NCBI RefSeq assembly: GCF_018294505.1
Contig: NC_057813.1
Span: 320,005,191-320,069,190, forward strand
Direction of reading: 5' to 3'
Origin: Triticum aestivum
Taxonomy: Eukaryota; Streptophyta; Magnoliopsida; Poales; Poaceae
Length of the DNA stretch: 64,000 nt
Both the position numbers and the translations under genes were made by a program. The notes beneath the pieces were generated by a model. That model made no database searches. It saw nothing but the letters and a program-made list of their open reading frames with translations, and had not been told where the DNA came from. Shown piece after piece: positions 20,417 to 33,000 of this stretch (position 1 is its first letter; every line of letters begins with the position of its first letter).

Positions 20417-23400
20417 TGTAACACCCATGATGCGGCTATATCTCCCACGTGTTGAAGCACGACTTAGAGGCATAACCGCATGGTGGTTTTGTCGCAAGAA
20501 GGGTCATCTTCACACAATCCCATGTAATGAACTAGAATGGGATAAAGAGAGTTGGCTTACAATCGCCACTTCACACAATACATAATTTAAGTCATACATC
20601 ATTCAAATTCACTCATAGACCGACTACGGTCAAGTTCAAATGAAAAGAAGACAACCCCAAATGCTAGATCCCCGATCGTCCCGACTGGGCTCCTCTACTG
20701 ATCATCTAGAAACGATACATAGTAACGACCAAGGGCCTCATCAAATTCCCACTTCAACTCAGTTGCGCCATCTGTGCTGGTATCCTCGGCACCTGCATCT
20801 GTTTTGGTAGAATCTGTGAGTCACGAGGACTCAGCAATCTCACACCCGCGAGATCAAGACTATTTAAGCTCATAGGTAGGACAAGGGTAATATGGTGGAG
20901 CTGCAGCAAGCACTAAGCATATATGGTGGCTAACATACGCAAATGAGAGCGAGAAGAGAAGCAACACGCCGGTCGAGGAGCTAGAAGCGATCAAGAAGTG
21001 ATCCTGAAACTACTTACGTCAAGCATAACACAAACCGTGTTCACTTCCCGGACTCCTCCGAGAAGAGACCATCACGGCTACACACTCGGTTGATGCATTT
21101 TAAAGAGGTCAAGTGTCAAGTTATCTACAACCGGACATTAACAAATTCCCATCTGCCTCATAACCGCGGGCACGGCTTTCGAAAGATTATATACCCTGCA
21201 GGGGTGTCCCAACTCAGCCCATCACAAGCTCTCACGGTCAACGAAGGAATAGACCTTCTCCCGGGAAGACCCGATCAGTCTCGGAATCCCGGTTCGCAAA
21301 ACATTTCGACAATGGTAAAACAAGACCAGCAAGACCACCCGCTGTGCCGACAAATCCCGATAGGAGCTGCACATATCTCGTTCTCAGGGCACACCGGATA
21401 AGCTAAGCATATAGGTACCGACGAATCCAAGTTGCCAAGGAATGGTCCCGCACGGTACTCTAGTTTGGACCAACACTCGGAGGAGCACTGGCCCGGGGGG
21501 TTAAATAAGGATGACCCTTGGGCTCGCGAAAACCCAAGGGAAAGGGCTTAGGTGGCAAATGGTAAAACCAAGGTTGGGCCTTGCTGGAGGAGTTTTATTC
21601 AAAGCGAACTGTTAAGGGGGTCCCATAAATCACCCAACCGTGTAAGGAACGCAAAATCAAGGAACATAACACCGGTAAACGGAACTAGGGCGGCAAGAGT
21701 GGAACAAGTCACCAGGCATAAGGCCGAGCCTTCCACCCTTTACCAAGTATATAAGGTGCATTAATATAAACAGGAGATATTGTGATACCCCAAAATAACC
21801 ACGTTCCGACCTGGAACAAACTTCATCTTCACCTGCAGCTAACAATGCTATAAGAGGGGCTGAGCAAAAGCGGTGACATAGCCAGACAAAGGGTTTGCTA
21901 GGACATGATGGTTAGAGGTTTAACATGGCAATAGGTAGGCATGGTAAACAATGGCAGGTAGGGCTAACATAGCGACAGAGCGAGTACTAGCAAGCAAAGA
22001 TAGAAATGATTTCGAAGGTATGGTCATCTTGCCTGCAAGGTTCTCAGAGTTGTCGAAGGCTGGATCCTCGTTAGCATAATCAACAGGTTCCTCGTGCACG
22101 TACTCGTCTCCCGGCTCTACCCAAAGCAAGAACACAAGCAAGGAACCACAATAAATCACGGTGCAATGCACAAGCAACATGATGCAATACATGTCATGAT
22201 ATGCAAGATGTGATATGCAATGCATATGCGTGCTTCGGAAGGAAAAATGATGAACAAGGCATCAACTTGGCAAACCAAGTATGCCGCTGGAAAGATGAGA
22301 TGATTTCGGTTGAAATCGATATAAAGATCACCGGGAACGGATGCACAGTTTGCAAATGGCAAGCAAGACAAGTATGGCACAAAACTGCGATTAACAGCGC
22401 GATGCTACTTAGCATGCAACAAGAAACTATGCTACAGCACCCCAACACGAAAACAAAGCATATGGTAGTGATCTACAGGAGATGCTTTACAAAAGAGGAA
22501 CACTGAGCTACGGCTGAATCACATCATAACAGGTTCAAACAAGCATGGAGAAAGTGCAAAAATTATCAGGTTGGACATGGCAAAAACAGCAGCACGAAGC
22601 AATGTTCAGAGCAGGTTATCAACATGCTACAGGAACTTATAATAGCAAAATAAGACATGGCATGAATCTACTCAAAGCATAGGTCAAATGTCCCTTACTG
22701 ACCATAAGCCAAAAAGGATCAGAAAATACGATGGCACCCACGTAAACATAGCAAGTTTCGTTAACATATTTCAACAAACAAAACATGGCATTGAAATAAT
22801 TATGAAGGCACCTTCGTGAGCTCGATGCACTCACTACAGAGCATCTCATGATAAACTAAGCATACATCCATCAAGAATACATGTCATAGAAGCTAACATG
22901 GCAAGAAATAACATCATAGCATATCTGGATCAACTACAAATTGAATAATATGTAAACAATCTACCAGGAAACAATTTGAAGCAAAAGTAGAGCACGAAAA
23001 TGACATGCTAGACTACTCCATAATTGCAACCAGGACCATGGATGGATTGATCAAAACCATGTTTTCAAAACACCCTTACTGAAGTATATCAAATTATGCA
23101 TGGATCTCTCTGTAGCAACATGTTTACATGGCAACAAAATTACAGCAGAACAGGAACTAAAATCAGCGTTAACACAAAGCCTAGTTTGCATGCTTGTGCT
23201 AGTCACCACATTGATCACAAAAATACATGGTAAGTACCTCTGTAAAGAAGACATAGCCTAGTTCAAAACACATTCAGGGACCAAGTCCATAGGATACACA
23301 CATCAATCATGGCAAAAATGACAAAAGAGCTCGTGCTGATAAGAATCTGAAACTAACAATATGAAGCCCTCTTCCAACAGCATTTAGGGCATCAAGATGA

Positions 23401-24653
23401 CCTCAAATGTAAATGATGCAATGGAATGAAATGATGTACTCTTCGTGTCGAACAATTTGACATATTACACGCCCAAAACGGAGCTACAGATGCGAAGATG
23501 TGATGCAATGAACATGCAATGATTTTAACAGCAGAAAATGACTTAGTCGAAAACGGGGGGGGGGGGGGGGAAGTCAACCGGATCTGGATCTGGCCCGGGT
23601 CCCGAGGTCGCCGGAGTCGGAGGCGACGGCGGCCGGAGACGGAGGCGGTCGGGGCGGCTGCTGGGGGCACCGGATCCGGGCGGCGCCGGCGGAGAGGCGG
23701 CCGGAGGAGGCGCGGGCGGCGAGCGCGGCGCCGGAGACGGAGGAGACCGGCGACGGGCGCGCGGCGACGCGGGGCCGGCGACGGCGGCCGAGGCGGCCGG
23801 CGGCGCGCGGGCCGGGCGGCGAGGCGACGCGGGAGGCGGCCGGCGGCGCGGCGGCGGAGGACGGCACCAGCGTCGGGCGCGGCGACGCGCGGACCGAGCG
23901 GGGGGAGCGGCGGCGGGCGCGCGGGCTGGACGGGCCCCGCCTGGGCCTGGCGGGCCGGTGGCGCGGGGCGCGGCGGAGGGCCACGTGGCGAACTCCGATT
24001 CGCCGGGGCGCGGCGGCGGACGCGTCCGGTCGGATCCGGACGTGTCCGACGGCGCGGAGGGGGAATTTCGCTAGGGTTTCATCCGGAAATTCGGAGGGGG
24101 AGGCATATTTATAGGTAGAGGGAGCTATGAGTGTCCAAATGAGGTGCGGTTTTCGCCCACACGATCATGATCCAACGACGGAGAGCATGGAAGTGGCTTA
24201 GATGGGTTATTGGGCTGTTTTGGAGGGGTGTTGGGCTGCAACTTAAAAGAGGCCTTTGCGGATATGCGGATAACCGTTGGAGTACCAAACGAGCTCCAAA
24301 TGACCCGAAACTTGACAGGTGGTCAACCGGTGCTATACGAGGGCCACTTGGCAAGGCTCGGTCCATTCCGAGAATGTTCAACACCCGCACACGAAAAAGG
24401 AGACAAGAGGGGTGCGCCGGTGCATGTGGGAGTGTCGGATTGCGAAACGGACAACGGGGAAAATGCTCAGATGCATGAGATGAACACGTATGCAAAATGA
24501 AATGCACATGATGACATGATATGATATGCATGACAAGAATAAAATGCAAAAACAAAAGACAAAACCCAACCACGGAGGGAATATCATATCACATAGCCAA
24601 AAATGGCAAGAGTTGGAGTTACAAAGATGGAAAGTTACATCCGGGGTGTTACA
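20417..24653 (-). repeat. 3' LTR of the chromovirus (4237 bp)
   Basis: It runs TGTAACACCC to GGGTGTTACA. Stretches compared by eye differ from the 5' LTR by only one to two substitutions per 100 bp. Visible indels are a block with TGCTAGGACATGA near 21897-21912 present only here, a longer G run (about 14 G) near 23557-23570, and extra GC-rich sequence near 23760-23815. The segment 23580-24060 is extremely rich in CGG/GGC units. Confidence 0.93.
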
Positions 24654-24689
24654 ACACTCCACCACTACAAGAGGATCTCGTCCCGAGAT
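24654..24689 (-). promoter_or_regulatory. Polypurine tract region of the chromovirus
   Basis: Between the gag-pol stop and the 3' LTR the minus strand reads TAGTGGTGGAGTGT just before TGTAACACCC. This is the expected place for the plus-strand primer, although the tract is short and broken by T residues. Confidence 0.5.
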
Positions 24690-27600
24690 CTAGGACTGAA
24701 AGAACTCCGGATATTCGGAACGGAGGTGATCCTCGCGCTCCCAGGTGGCTTCTCGGTTGGAATGGTGTGACCACTTCACTTTCAGGAATTTGATTGACTT
24801 GTTGCGAGTCTTGCGCTCGGTTTCTTCAAGAATAGCAACGGGGTGCTCATGATAAGAGAGATCTTCTTGGAGGTCGATCTCTTCGAAGTTGATAGTGCGC
24901 TCAGGAGTCTTGAAGCACTTGCGAAGCTGTGACACGTGAAACACATCGTGCACGTTTGCAAAGTTGGATGGAAGCTCAAGTTGATAGGCGAGATCGCCTC
25001 TTTTGCCAATGATCTTGAAAGGACCCACGTATCTAGGGGCAAGCTTCCCTTTGATACCGAAGCGACGAGTGCCTTTCATTGGAGAGACGCGGAGGTAGAC
25101 ATGGTCTCCGATTTCAAAAGCCAAGTCACGGTGCTTGCTATCATAGTAACTCTTCTGTCGCGATTGCGCGGCTTTGAGATTCTCACGAATGACTTTGCAC
25201 ATTTCTTCGGCTTCTGTGATCAAGTCGTTGCCAAGAAGTTGGCGTTCACCTGTCTCAGACCAGTTGAGAGGAGTACGACACTTTCTGCCATAGAGAATTT
25301 CGAATGGGGCCTTGCCCGAACTCGCTTGGAAGCTGTTGTTGTAGGAGAACTCGGCATATGGAAGACAATCTTCCCACTTCATACCGAAAGAGATGACACA
25401 AGCCCTGAGCATATCTTCAAGGATTTGATTGACTCGCTCGACTTGGCCACTTGTTTGAGGATGGAAAGCTGTGCTGAAACGAATGTTGGTGCCCATGGCC
25501 GTCTGAAAGGAGTCCCAGAACTTAGAAGTGAAGATGCTTCCACGATCTGAAGATATCAATTGTGGAATGCCGTGCAAGGAGACAATTCTGGAGGTGTATA
25601 GCTCTGCCAGCTGAGCTGCTGTGATAGATTCTTTGATAGGAAGAAAATGAGCCACTTTGGTAAGCTTGTCAATGACAACGAAGATAGCATCATTTCCACG
25701 CTTGGACTTAGGAAAACCAGTCACGAAGTCCATCTCGATATGGTCAAACTTCCATTCCGGAATAGCAAGAGGTTGGAGGAGACCAGCTGGTCTTTGGTGT
25801 TCTGCTTTCACTCTTCTGCAGACATCACATTCATTCACGAATTGAGCAATCTCTCGCTTCATTCGAGTCCACCAATATGACTGCTTGAGGTCATGGTACA
25901 TCTTTGTACTTCCAGGATGAATGGATAGGAGGGAATTGTGTGCCTCATTCATGATGACTTTTCTCAGATCACCTTTTGGAACCACAATTCGATCCTCGAA
26001 GAAAAGAGTATCTTTGTCATCCAAGCGATAGCACTTGTATTTGGGAATGCCCTTGTCAATACCACGTTTCACCTTCTTCACCATGGTATCCAGGAGTTGT
26101 GCCTCACGAATTTGATCTTCCAAAGTAGGAGAGACTATGAGGTTGGCAAGAAAGCCTTGAGGAACAACTTGAAGATTCAGCTTGCGGAAGGCTTCACAAA
26201 GATCCGGTTGAAACGGCTTGAGAATTAGACTGTTGCAATAAGCCTTTCTGCTCAGAGCATCTGCAATCACATTCACCTTGCCAGGAGTATATTCGATACT
26301 CGGATTGTACTCCTGAATCATTTCGACCCATCGAGTTTGCCTGAGGTTAAGGTTGGGTTGAGTGAAGATATACTTGAGGCTCTTGTGATCGGTGAAAATG
26401 TCCACTTGCCTTCCCAATAAGAGATGTCTCCATGTTATCAATGCATGGACAACTGCCGCCAACTCAAGATCGTGAGTGGGGTAGTTCTTTTCGTTGGGCT
26501 TCAACTGACGAGAGGTATAGGCCACAACTTTCTTCTCTTGCATCAACACAGCACCGAGACCTTGAAGGGAAGCATCACAGAATACTTCGAATGGCTTGGA
26601 TTCATCAGGAGGAGTCAAAACAGGAGCTGTGACTAGCTTCTCTTTGAGGGTGTTGAAAGCGACGTCGCACTCAGGCGTCCAGACATACTTGACATGCTTC
26701 TGGAGGAGGTTGGAAAGAGGCTTTGCAATCTTAGAGAAGTTCTCAACGAATCTTCGGCAATAGCTTGCAAGACCGAGAAAACTGCGGAGCTGTTTGACAT
26801 TCTGAGGAGGTTCCCAATTCAGAACTGCAGAAACCTTTGCGGGATTAACAGCAATGCCCTTGGCAGAGATGATATGGCCAAGATAAAGAACTTCATCAAG
26901 CCAGAACTCACATTTGGAAAACTTCGCATAGAATTGATGCTCTCTGAGCTTGTCGAGCACCAATCGCAAATGTTTGGCATGATCCTGCTTATTCTTGGAG
27001 AAGACCAAAATATCATCGAGATACACCAGAACAAATTCATTGGTGTAGGGGTTGAAGATAAAGTTCATCATGCGAGAGAACGTTGGAGGAGCATTGACAA
27101 GGCCGAAAGACATGACAGTATATTCATAAGAACCATAGCTTGTTCTGAATGCTGTCTTGGGAATATCTTGTTCACGAATGCGAATCTGATGATAACCCAT
27201 ACGAAGGTCAAGCTTGGAGAAGACTTTAGCCCCTTTGAGTTGCTCGAAAAGCTCATTGATGTTGGGAAGTGGTTACTTGTTCTTGATTGTCTTCTTGTTC
27301 AATGGACGGTAATCGACACAAAGTCGGTCCGTGCCATCCTTCTTCTGGACAAAAAGAACTCCACAACCCCATGGGGAAGAACTCGGTCTGATCAAACCCA
27401 GACGCTCTTGTTCATCGAGCTGCTTCTTCAATTCCTTCAGCTCCTTGGGTCCAAGCTTGTATGGACGCTTGCAAACGGGTTCTGTTCCAGGCTCAAGATC
27501 AATAACGAACTCGACTGGCCGATGAGGAGGCATACCCGGAAGCTCTTCTGGAAAGACATCTTGGTACTCACAAACGACTGGAATTTGAGAAATAGCATCC

Positions 27601-29144
27601 AATTCGCCCTTCTCATTGAGAGAAAACAACCGAATGGTTTCATCACGAGCGGCATAGATGATAACATCCTCAGAAGGGTGTGTCAATTGAATCTGCCTGG
27701 CAGCACAATCAAGCTGAGCCTTGTGCTTAGAAAGCCAGTCCATCCCAAGAATAAGATCAATATCAGAGTCGCCAAGAACAAATGGTTTAGAAAGAAATTT
27801 GTAGTCGCCCATCTTGATAGAAACATCCGGGATCATTGTGGTAGCCCTCATAGAAGAGCCCGGAGAAACAACTCCCATGGGTTTTTCCAACATTTCCGAA
27901 ATGAAATCATGCTTTGCAACAAATGATCTAGACATGAAACAATGCGAAGCACCGGTATCAAATAAGACTTTTGCAGGAATATCAATAACTGGAAGATTAC
28001 CCATGATCACATATGAAGAATCCTCTGCCTGAGCTGCATTCATCATGTTCACCTTTGCAGACTTTGGATTATGCTTGACCACTGCATTGCTTGAAGATCT
28101 CACAGGAGGAGGAGGAGGAAGGCGCCTTTGATTTAAGCATTTGTTCGCGTAGTGACCTTTCTGCTGGCACTTGTTGCAAGTCACTTCTGAGAGCGGACGG
28201 TGATAAGGAGCACTTGACTTTGGAGCTTGAGACTGAGACTTGTTCTGATAGCTTGGGTTGGGTGGGTGGGAAGATCCACGGCCACCTGAGTTCTTCTGAT
28301 GGTAAGGCTGACGAAACGGAGGAGGAGGCAGGTAGAACTTCTGCTGCTTAGCTGCCACTTGTGAGGAAGAAGAAGATTGCACTGCATCTCTGATTCTCTT
28401 CTTAGAAGCCTCACACTTGAGCTGAGCACCTTCTTGCTTGAGTGCCATATTGTAGAATTGATCAAACTGAGTAGGCTCAATAAGAACGAGAGCTAACTGT
28501 AGATCCTCTCTAAGGCCACCTCTGAACTGATAGATCATACTCTTCTCATCTGGAACATCTTGCTTAGCAAAGCGAGCAAGTTTCTGAAATTGCTTGTTGA
28601 ATTCGTACACTGACATGTTGCCTTGCTTGAGATTGCGGAACTCCTCATGCTTGCTCTCAACAACACTGGTAGGAATATGGTGAGCTTTAAAGTCCCGACA
28701 GAAATCAGTCCAAGTAATCACTCGACCACCTCTGGAATCCTTGTATTGCTGGAACCAATCAGCTGCCTGATCCTTGAGCTGAAAAGAAGCGAACTTGACA
28801 TAGTCCTCAGGCCTGACATTGCTGCATTCAAAATGCTTGTTGATATCCACGAGCCAATCATCGGCGTCTGTGGCCTCGACACAATAGCTGAAAGACTTCG
28901 GCTGATTTGCAAGGAATTGGTTGAGGGTTGGAAACTGAGGCTGATGATTGAACTGCCCTTGACCTTGATTCCCTTGGTTGCCTTGGCCTTGGTTGCGCTC
29001 TTGCATGAGCTGGATCATCATCTGAGCATGGGCGTTAGAGGCTGCCATCAAAGCTTGCCATGCCTCCGGAGGCGGAGGTGGAGGTGGAGGGTTCGCCTGA
29101 CTCCCATCATTGCGATCCGGATTCAGACGCGTTGGCGGAGCCAT
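24690..29144 (-). pseudogene. Chromovirus gag-pol polyprotein with one in-frame stop
   Basis: The frame starts at ATG 29144 ([12 protein letters not shown]); the upstream ATG at 29240 is less likely. In order it holds gag ([13 protein letters not shown]), a CCHC knuckle ([14 protein letters not shown]), protease ([11 protein letters not shown]), RT ([32 protein letters not shown]), RNase H ([28 protein letters not shown]), integrase ([44 protein letters not shown]) and a C-terminal chromodomain ([17 protein letters not shown]). A TAA at 27273-27275, just after NKKTIKNK in RT, is the only interruption; no frameshift is seen over about 1,480 codons. Gag builds the particle, pol copies the RNA and inserts it, and the chromodomain is thought to steer insertion to marked chromatin. 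Without readthrough this copy would make gag and protease only. Confidence 0.92.
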
Positions 29145-30045
29145 CCTGAAGAGGGTGACATCCGTTAGCATCTTGATAGACAGATAGACAAGTTGAATCA
29201 ACGGATAGAAATTGCAACATATAGTCTTCACAATAAACATTCGAACAAAGATGAACGAATGAATTCCAAAGTAAACATCACACGTCCATTAAGGTGAGAA
29301 GCCACTTGAATAGAGATTGATGAATGAAATAAACAAGGTACAACTGGAACAAATAAGTGGTAAGGATTACCCAATCACAAACCAAATATCTGCGGGAAGA
29401 AATGCTAGAGCTACTTGAATCCCACCTATAAACTCCCGAAACTTTCTGGTTATGCAATCTGGTGTTGGGGATACAGGGGAAGCACAATATCTCACCCAAA
29501 CTAACAATCCCTACATCCAGCTGTATCCATCCGTCAACACATAACCAAGAAACCTTCGGAAATCGTGTACCTCAACCTTCGAAAAGCATCCGTTATACGA
29601 GTTATGGCAATACTCCCGAGCTCGCCCCAGTACTGGGTTATCGGGGTTATCTCACCAACAACTGCATAAAAGAGATTTTCGATGTCGGCAAATCTCAGGT
29701 ATTCCAGAACTGCAACGATAAAATTGTGACGACAACACCTCGGAGCTCAACTCCCCGGGACACTGCCACAACCCCTAAATGTCAGGAGGCACCAAGAACA
29801 ATGTTCTCGTCACAAAACCATCGGAACGATTCCAAGATACCCGCGTGATCCTAAAATTTTTTTAGTGAAATTTGAGAAGAGGATAGTCAAAACATCTACG
29901 TCAGGAGACCTCACCAGAGCGACGAAGGGACTGAGGAGTAAAAAGAATCCTACTCTCCGATATATATAATCCTAAGACTCAAAACATTTTTGTTCTAGAC
30001 TCAACATCGCCAGCAAACAATCAAGCAGGGGGCTCCTAAGTCGGG
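29145..30045 (-). other. Untranslated leader of the chromovirus
   Basis: This is 0.9 kb between the primer site and the gag start. The minus strand has several short ATG-started frames but nothing recognisable. Being long and non-coding, it may hold the packaging signal; that is inference from position. Confidence 0.6.
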
Positions 30046-30065
30046 GATGGCTCTGATTACCAACT
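30046..30065 (-). promoter_or_regulatory. Primer-binding site of the chromovirus
   Basis: On the minus strand the LTR end TTACA is followed by AGTTGGTAATCAGAGCCATC. This is the initiator-Met tRNA site (TGGTATCAGAGC) with one extra A. It fixes 30066-34259 as the 5' LTR. Confidence 0.75.
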
Positions 30066-33000
30066 TGTAACACCCACGATGCGGCTATATCTCCCACGTG
30101 TCGAAGCACGACTTAGAGGCATAACCGCATGGTGGTTTTGTCGCAAGAAGGGTCATCTTCACACAATCCCATGTAATGAACAAGAATGGGATAAAGAGAG
30201 TTGGCTTACAATCGCCACTTCACACAATACATAATTTAAGATCATACATCATTCAAATACACTCATAGACCGGCTACGGTCAAGTTCAAATGAAAAGAAG
30301 ACAACCCCAAATGCTAGATCCCCGATCGTCCCGACTGGGCTCCTCTACTGATCATCTGGAAACGATACATAGTAACGACCAAGGGCCTCATCAAATTCCC
30401 ACTTCAGCTCAGTTGCGCCATCTGCGCCAGTATCCTCGGCACCTGCATCTGTTTTGGTAGAATCTGTGAGTCACGAGGACTCAGCAATCTCACACCCGCG
30501 AGATCAAGACTATTTAAGCTCATAGGTAGGAAAGGGTAATATGGTGGAGCTGCAGCAAGCACTAAGCATATATGGTGGCTAACATACGCAAGTGAGAGCG
30601 AGAAGAGAAGCAACGCGTCGGTCGAGAAGCTAAAAGTGATCAAGAAGTGATCCTGAAACTACTTACGTCAAGCATAACTCAAACCGTGTTCACTTCCCGG
30701 ACTCCGCCGAGAAGAGACCATCACGGCTACACACACGGTTGATGCATTTTAAAGAGGTCAAGTGTCAAGTTATCTACAACCGGACATTAACAAATTCCCA
30801 TCTGCCTCATAACCGCGGGCACGGCTTTCGAAAGATTATATACCCTGCAGGGGTGTCCCAACTCAGCCCATCACAAGCTCTCACGGTCAACGAAGGAATA
30901 GACCTTCTCCCGGGAAGACCCGATCAGTCTCGGAATCCCGGTTCGCAAAACATTTCGACAATGGTAAAACAAGACCAGCAAGACCACCCGCTGTGCCGAC
31001 AAATCCCGATAGGAGCTGCACATATCTCGTTCTCAGGGCACACCGGATAAGCTAAGCGTACAGGTACCGACGAATCCAAGTTGCCAAGGAATGGTCCCGC
31101 ACGGTGCTCTAGTTTGGACCAACACTCGGAGGAGCACTGGCCCGGGGGTTAAATAAAGATGACCCTTGGGCTCGCGAAAACCCAAGGGAAAGGGCTTAGG
31201 TGGCAAATGGTAAAACCAAGGTTGGGCCTTGCTGGAGGAGTTTTATTCAAAGCGAACTGTTAAGGGGGTCCCATAAATCACCCAACCGTGTAAGGAACGC
31301 AAAATCAAGGAACATAACACCGGTATACGGAACTAGGGCGGCAAGAGTGGAACAAGTCACCAGGCATAAGGCCGAGCCTTCCACCCTTTACCAAGTATAT
31401 AAGGTGCATTAATATAAACAGGAGATATTGTGATATCCCAAAATAACCACGTTCCGACCTGGAACAAACTTCATCTTCACCTGCAACTAACAATGCTATA
31501 AGAGGGGCTGAGCAAAAGCGGTGACATGGCCAGACAAAGGGTTAGAGGTTTAACATGGCAATAGGTAGGCATGGTAAACAAAGGCAGGTAGGGCTAACAT
31601 AGCGAAAGAGCGAGTACTAGCAAGCAAAGATAGAAATGATTTCGAAGGTATGGTCATCTTGCCTGCAAGGTTCTCAGAGTTGTCGAAGGCTGGATCCTCG
31701 TTAGCGTACTCAACAGGTTCCTCGTGCACGTACTCGTCTCCCGGCTCTACCCAAAGCAAGAACACAAGCAAGGAACCACAATAAATCACGGTGCAATGCA
31801 CAAGCAACATGATGCAATACATGTCATGATATGCAAGATGTGATATGCAATGCATATGCGTGCTTCGGAAGGAAAAAGGATGAACAAGGCATCAACTTGG
31901 CAAACCAAGTATGCCGCTGGAAAGATGAGATGATTTCGGTTGAAATCGATATAAAGATCACCGGGAACGGATGCACGGTTTGCAAATGGCAAGCAAGACA
32001 AGTATGGCACAAAGCTGCGATTAACAGCACGATGCTACTTAGCATGCAACAAGAAACTATGCTACAGCACCCCAACATGAAAACAAAGCATATGGCAGTG
32101 ATCTACAGGAGATGCTTTACAAAAGAGGAACACTGAGCTACGGCTCAATCACATCATAACAGGTTCAAACAAGCATAGAGAAAGTGCAAAAAATTATCAG
32201 GTTGGACATGGCAAAAACAGCAGCACGAAGCAATGTTCCGAGCAGGTTATCAACATGCTACAGGAACTTATAATAGCAAAATAAGACATGGCATGAATCT
32301 ACTAAAAGCATAGGTCAAAAGTCCCTTACTGACCATAAGCCAAAAAGGATCAGAAAATATGATGGCACCCACGTAAACATAGCAAGTTTCGTTAACAGAT
32401 TTCAGCAAACAAAGCATGGCATTGAAATAATTATGAAGGCACCTTCGTGAGCTCGATGCACTCACTACAGAGCATCTCATGATAAACTAAGCATACATCC
32501 ATCAAGAAGACATGTCATAGAAGCTATACATGGCAAGAAACAACATATAGCATATCCGGATCAACTACAACAACCTCGGCCAAATTGAATAACATGTAAA
32601 CAATCTGCCAGGAAACAATTTGAAGCAAAAGTAGAGCACGAAAATGACATGCTAGACTACTCCATAATTGCAACCAGGACCATGGATGGATCGAGCAAAA
32701 CCATGTTTTCAAAACACCCTTACTGAAGTATCTCAAATTATGCATGGATCTCTCTGTAGCAACATGCTTACATGGCAACAAAATTACAGCAGAACAGGAA
32801 CTAAAATCAGCGTTAACACGAAGCCTAGTTTGCATGCTTGTGCTAGTCACCACATTGATCACAAAAATACATGGTAAGTACCTCTGTAAAGAAGACATAG
32901 CCTAGTTCAAAACACATTTAGGGACCAAGTCCATAGGATGCACACATCAATCATGGCAAAAATGACAAAAGAGCTCGTACTGATAAGAATCTGAAACTAA

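Noticed and set aside
23519..24118. Arg/Gly-rich ORFs on both strands of the chromovirus LTR (also 33036-33794)
   Set aside because: They arise from CGG/GGC-rich sequence, differ between the two LTR copies by frame-shifting indels and match no family.
26694..27926. 410-codon + strand ORF
   Set aside because: It lies exactly antisense to the chromovirus pol/gag frame, has no domain of its own and reflects the codon bias of the sense frame.
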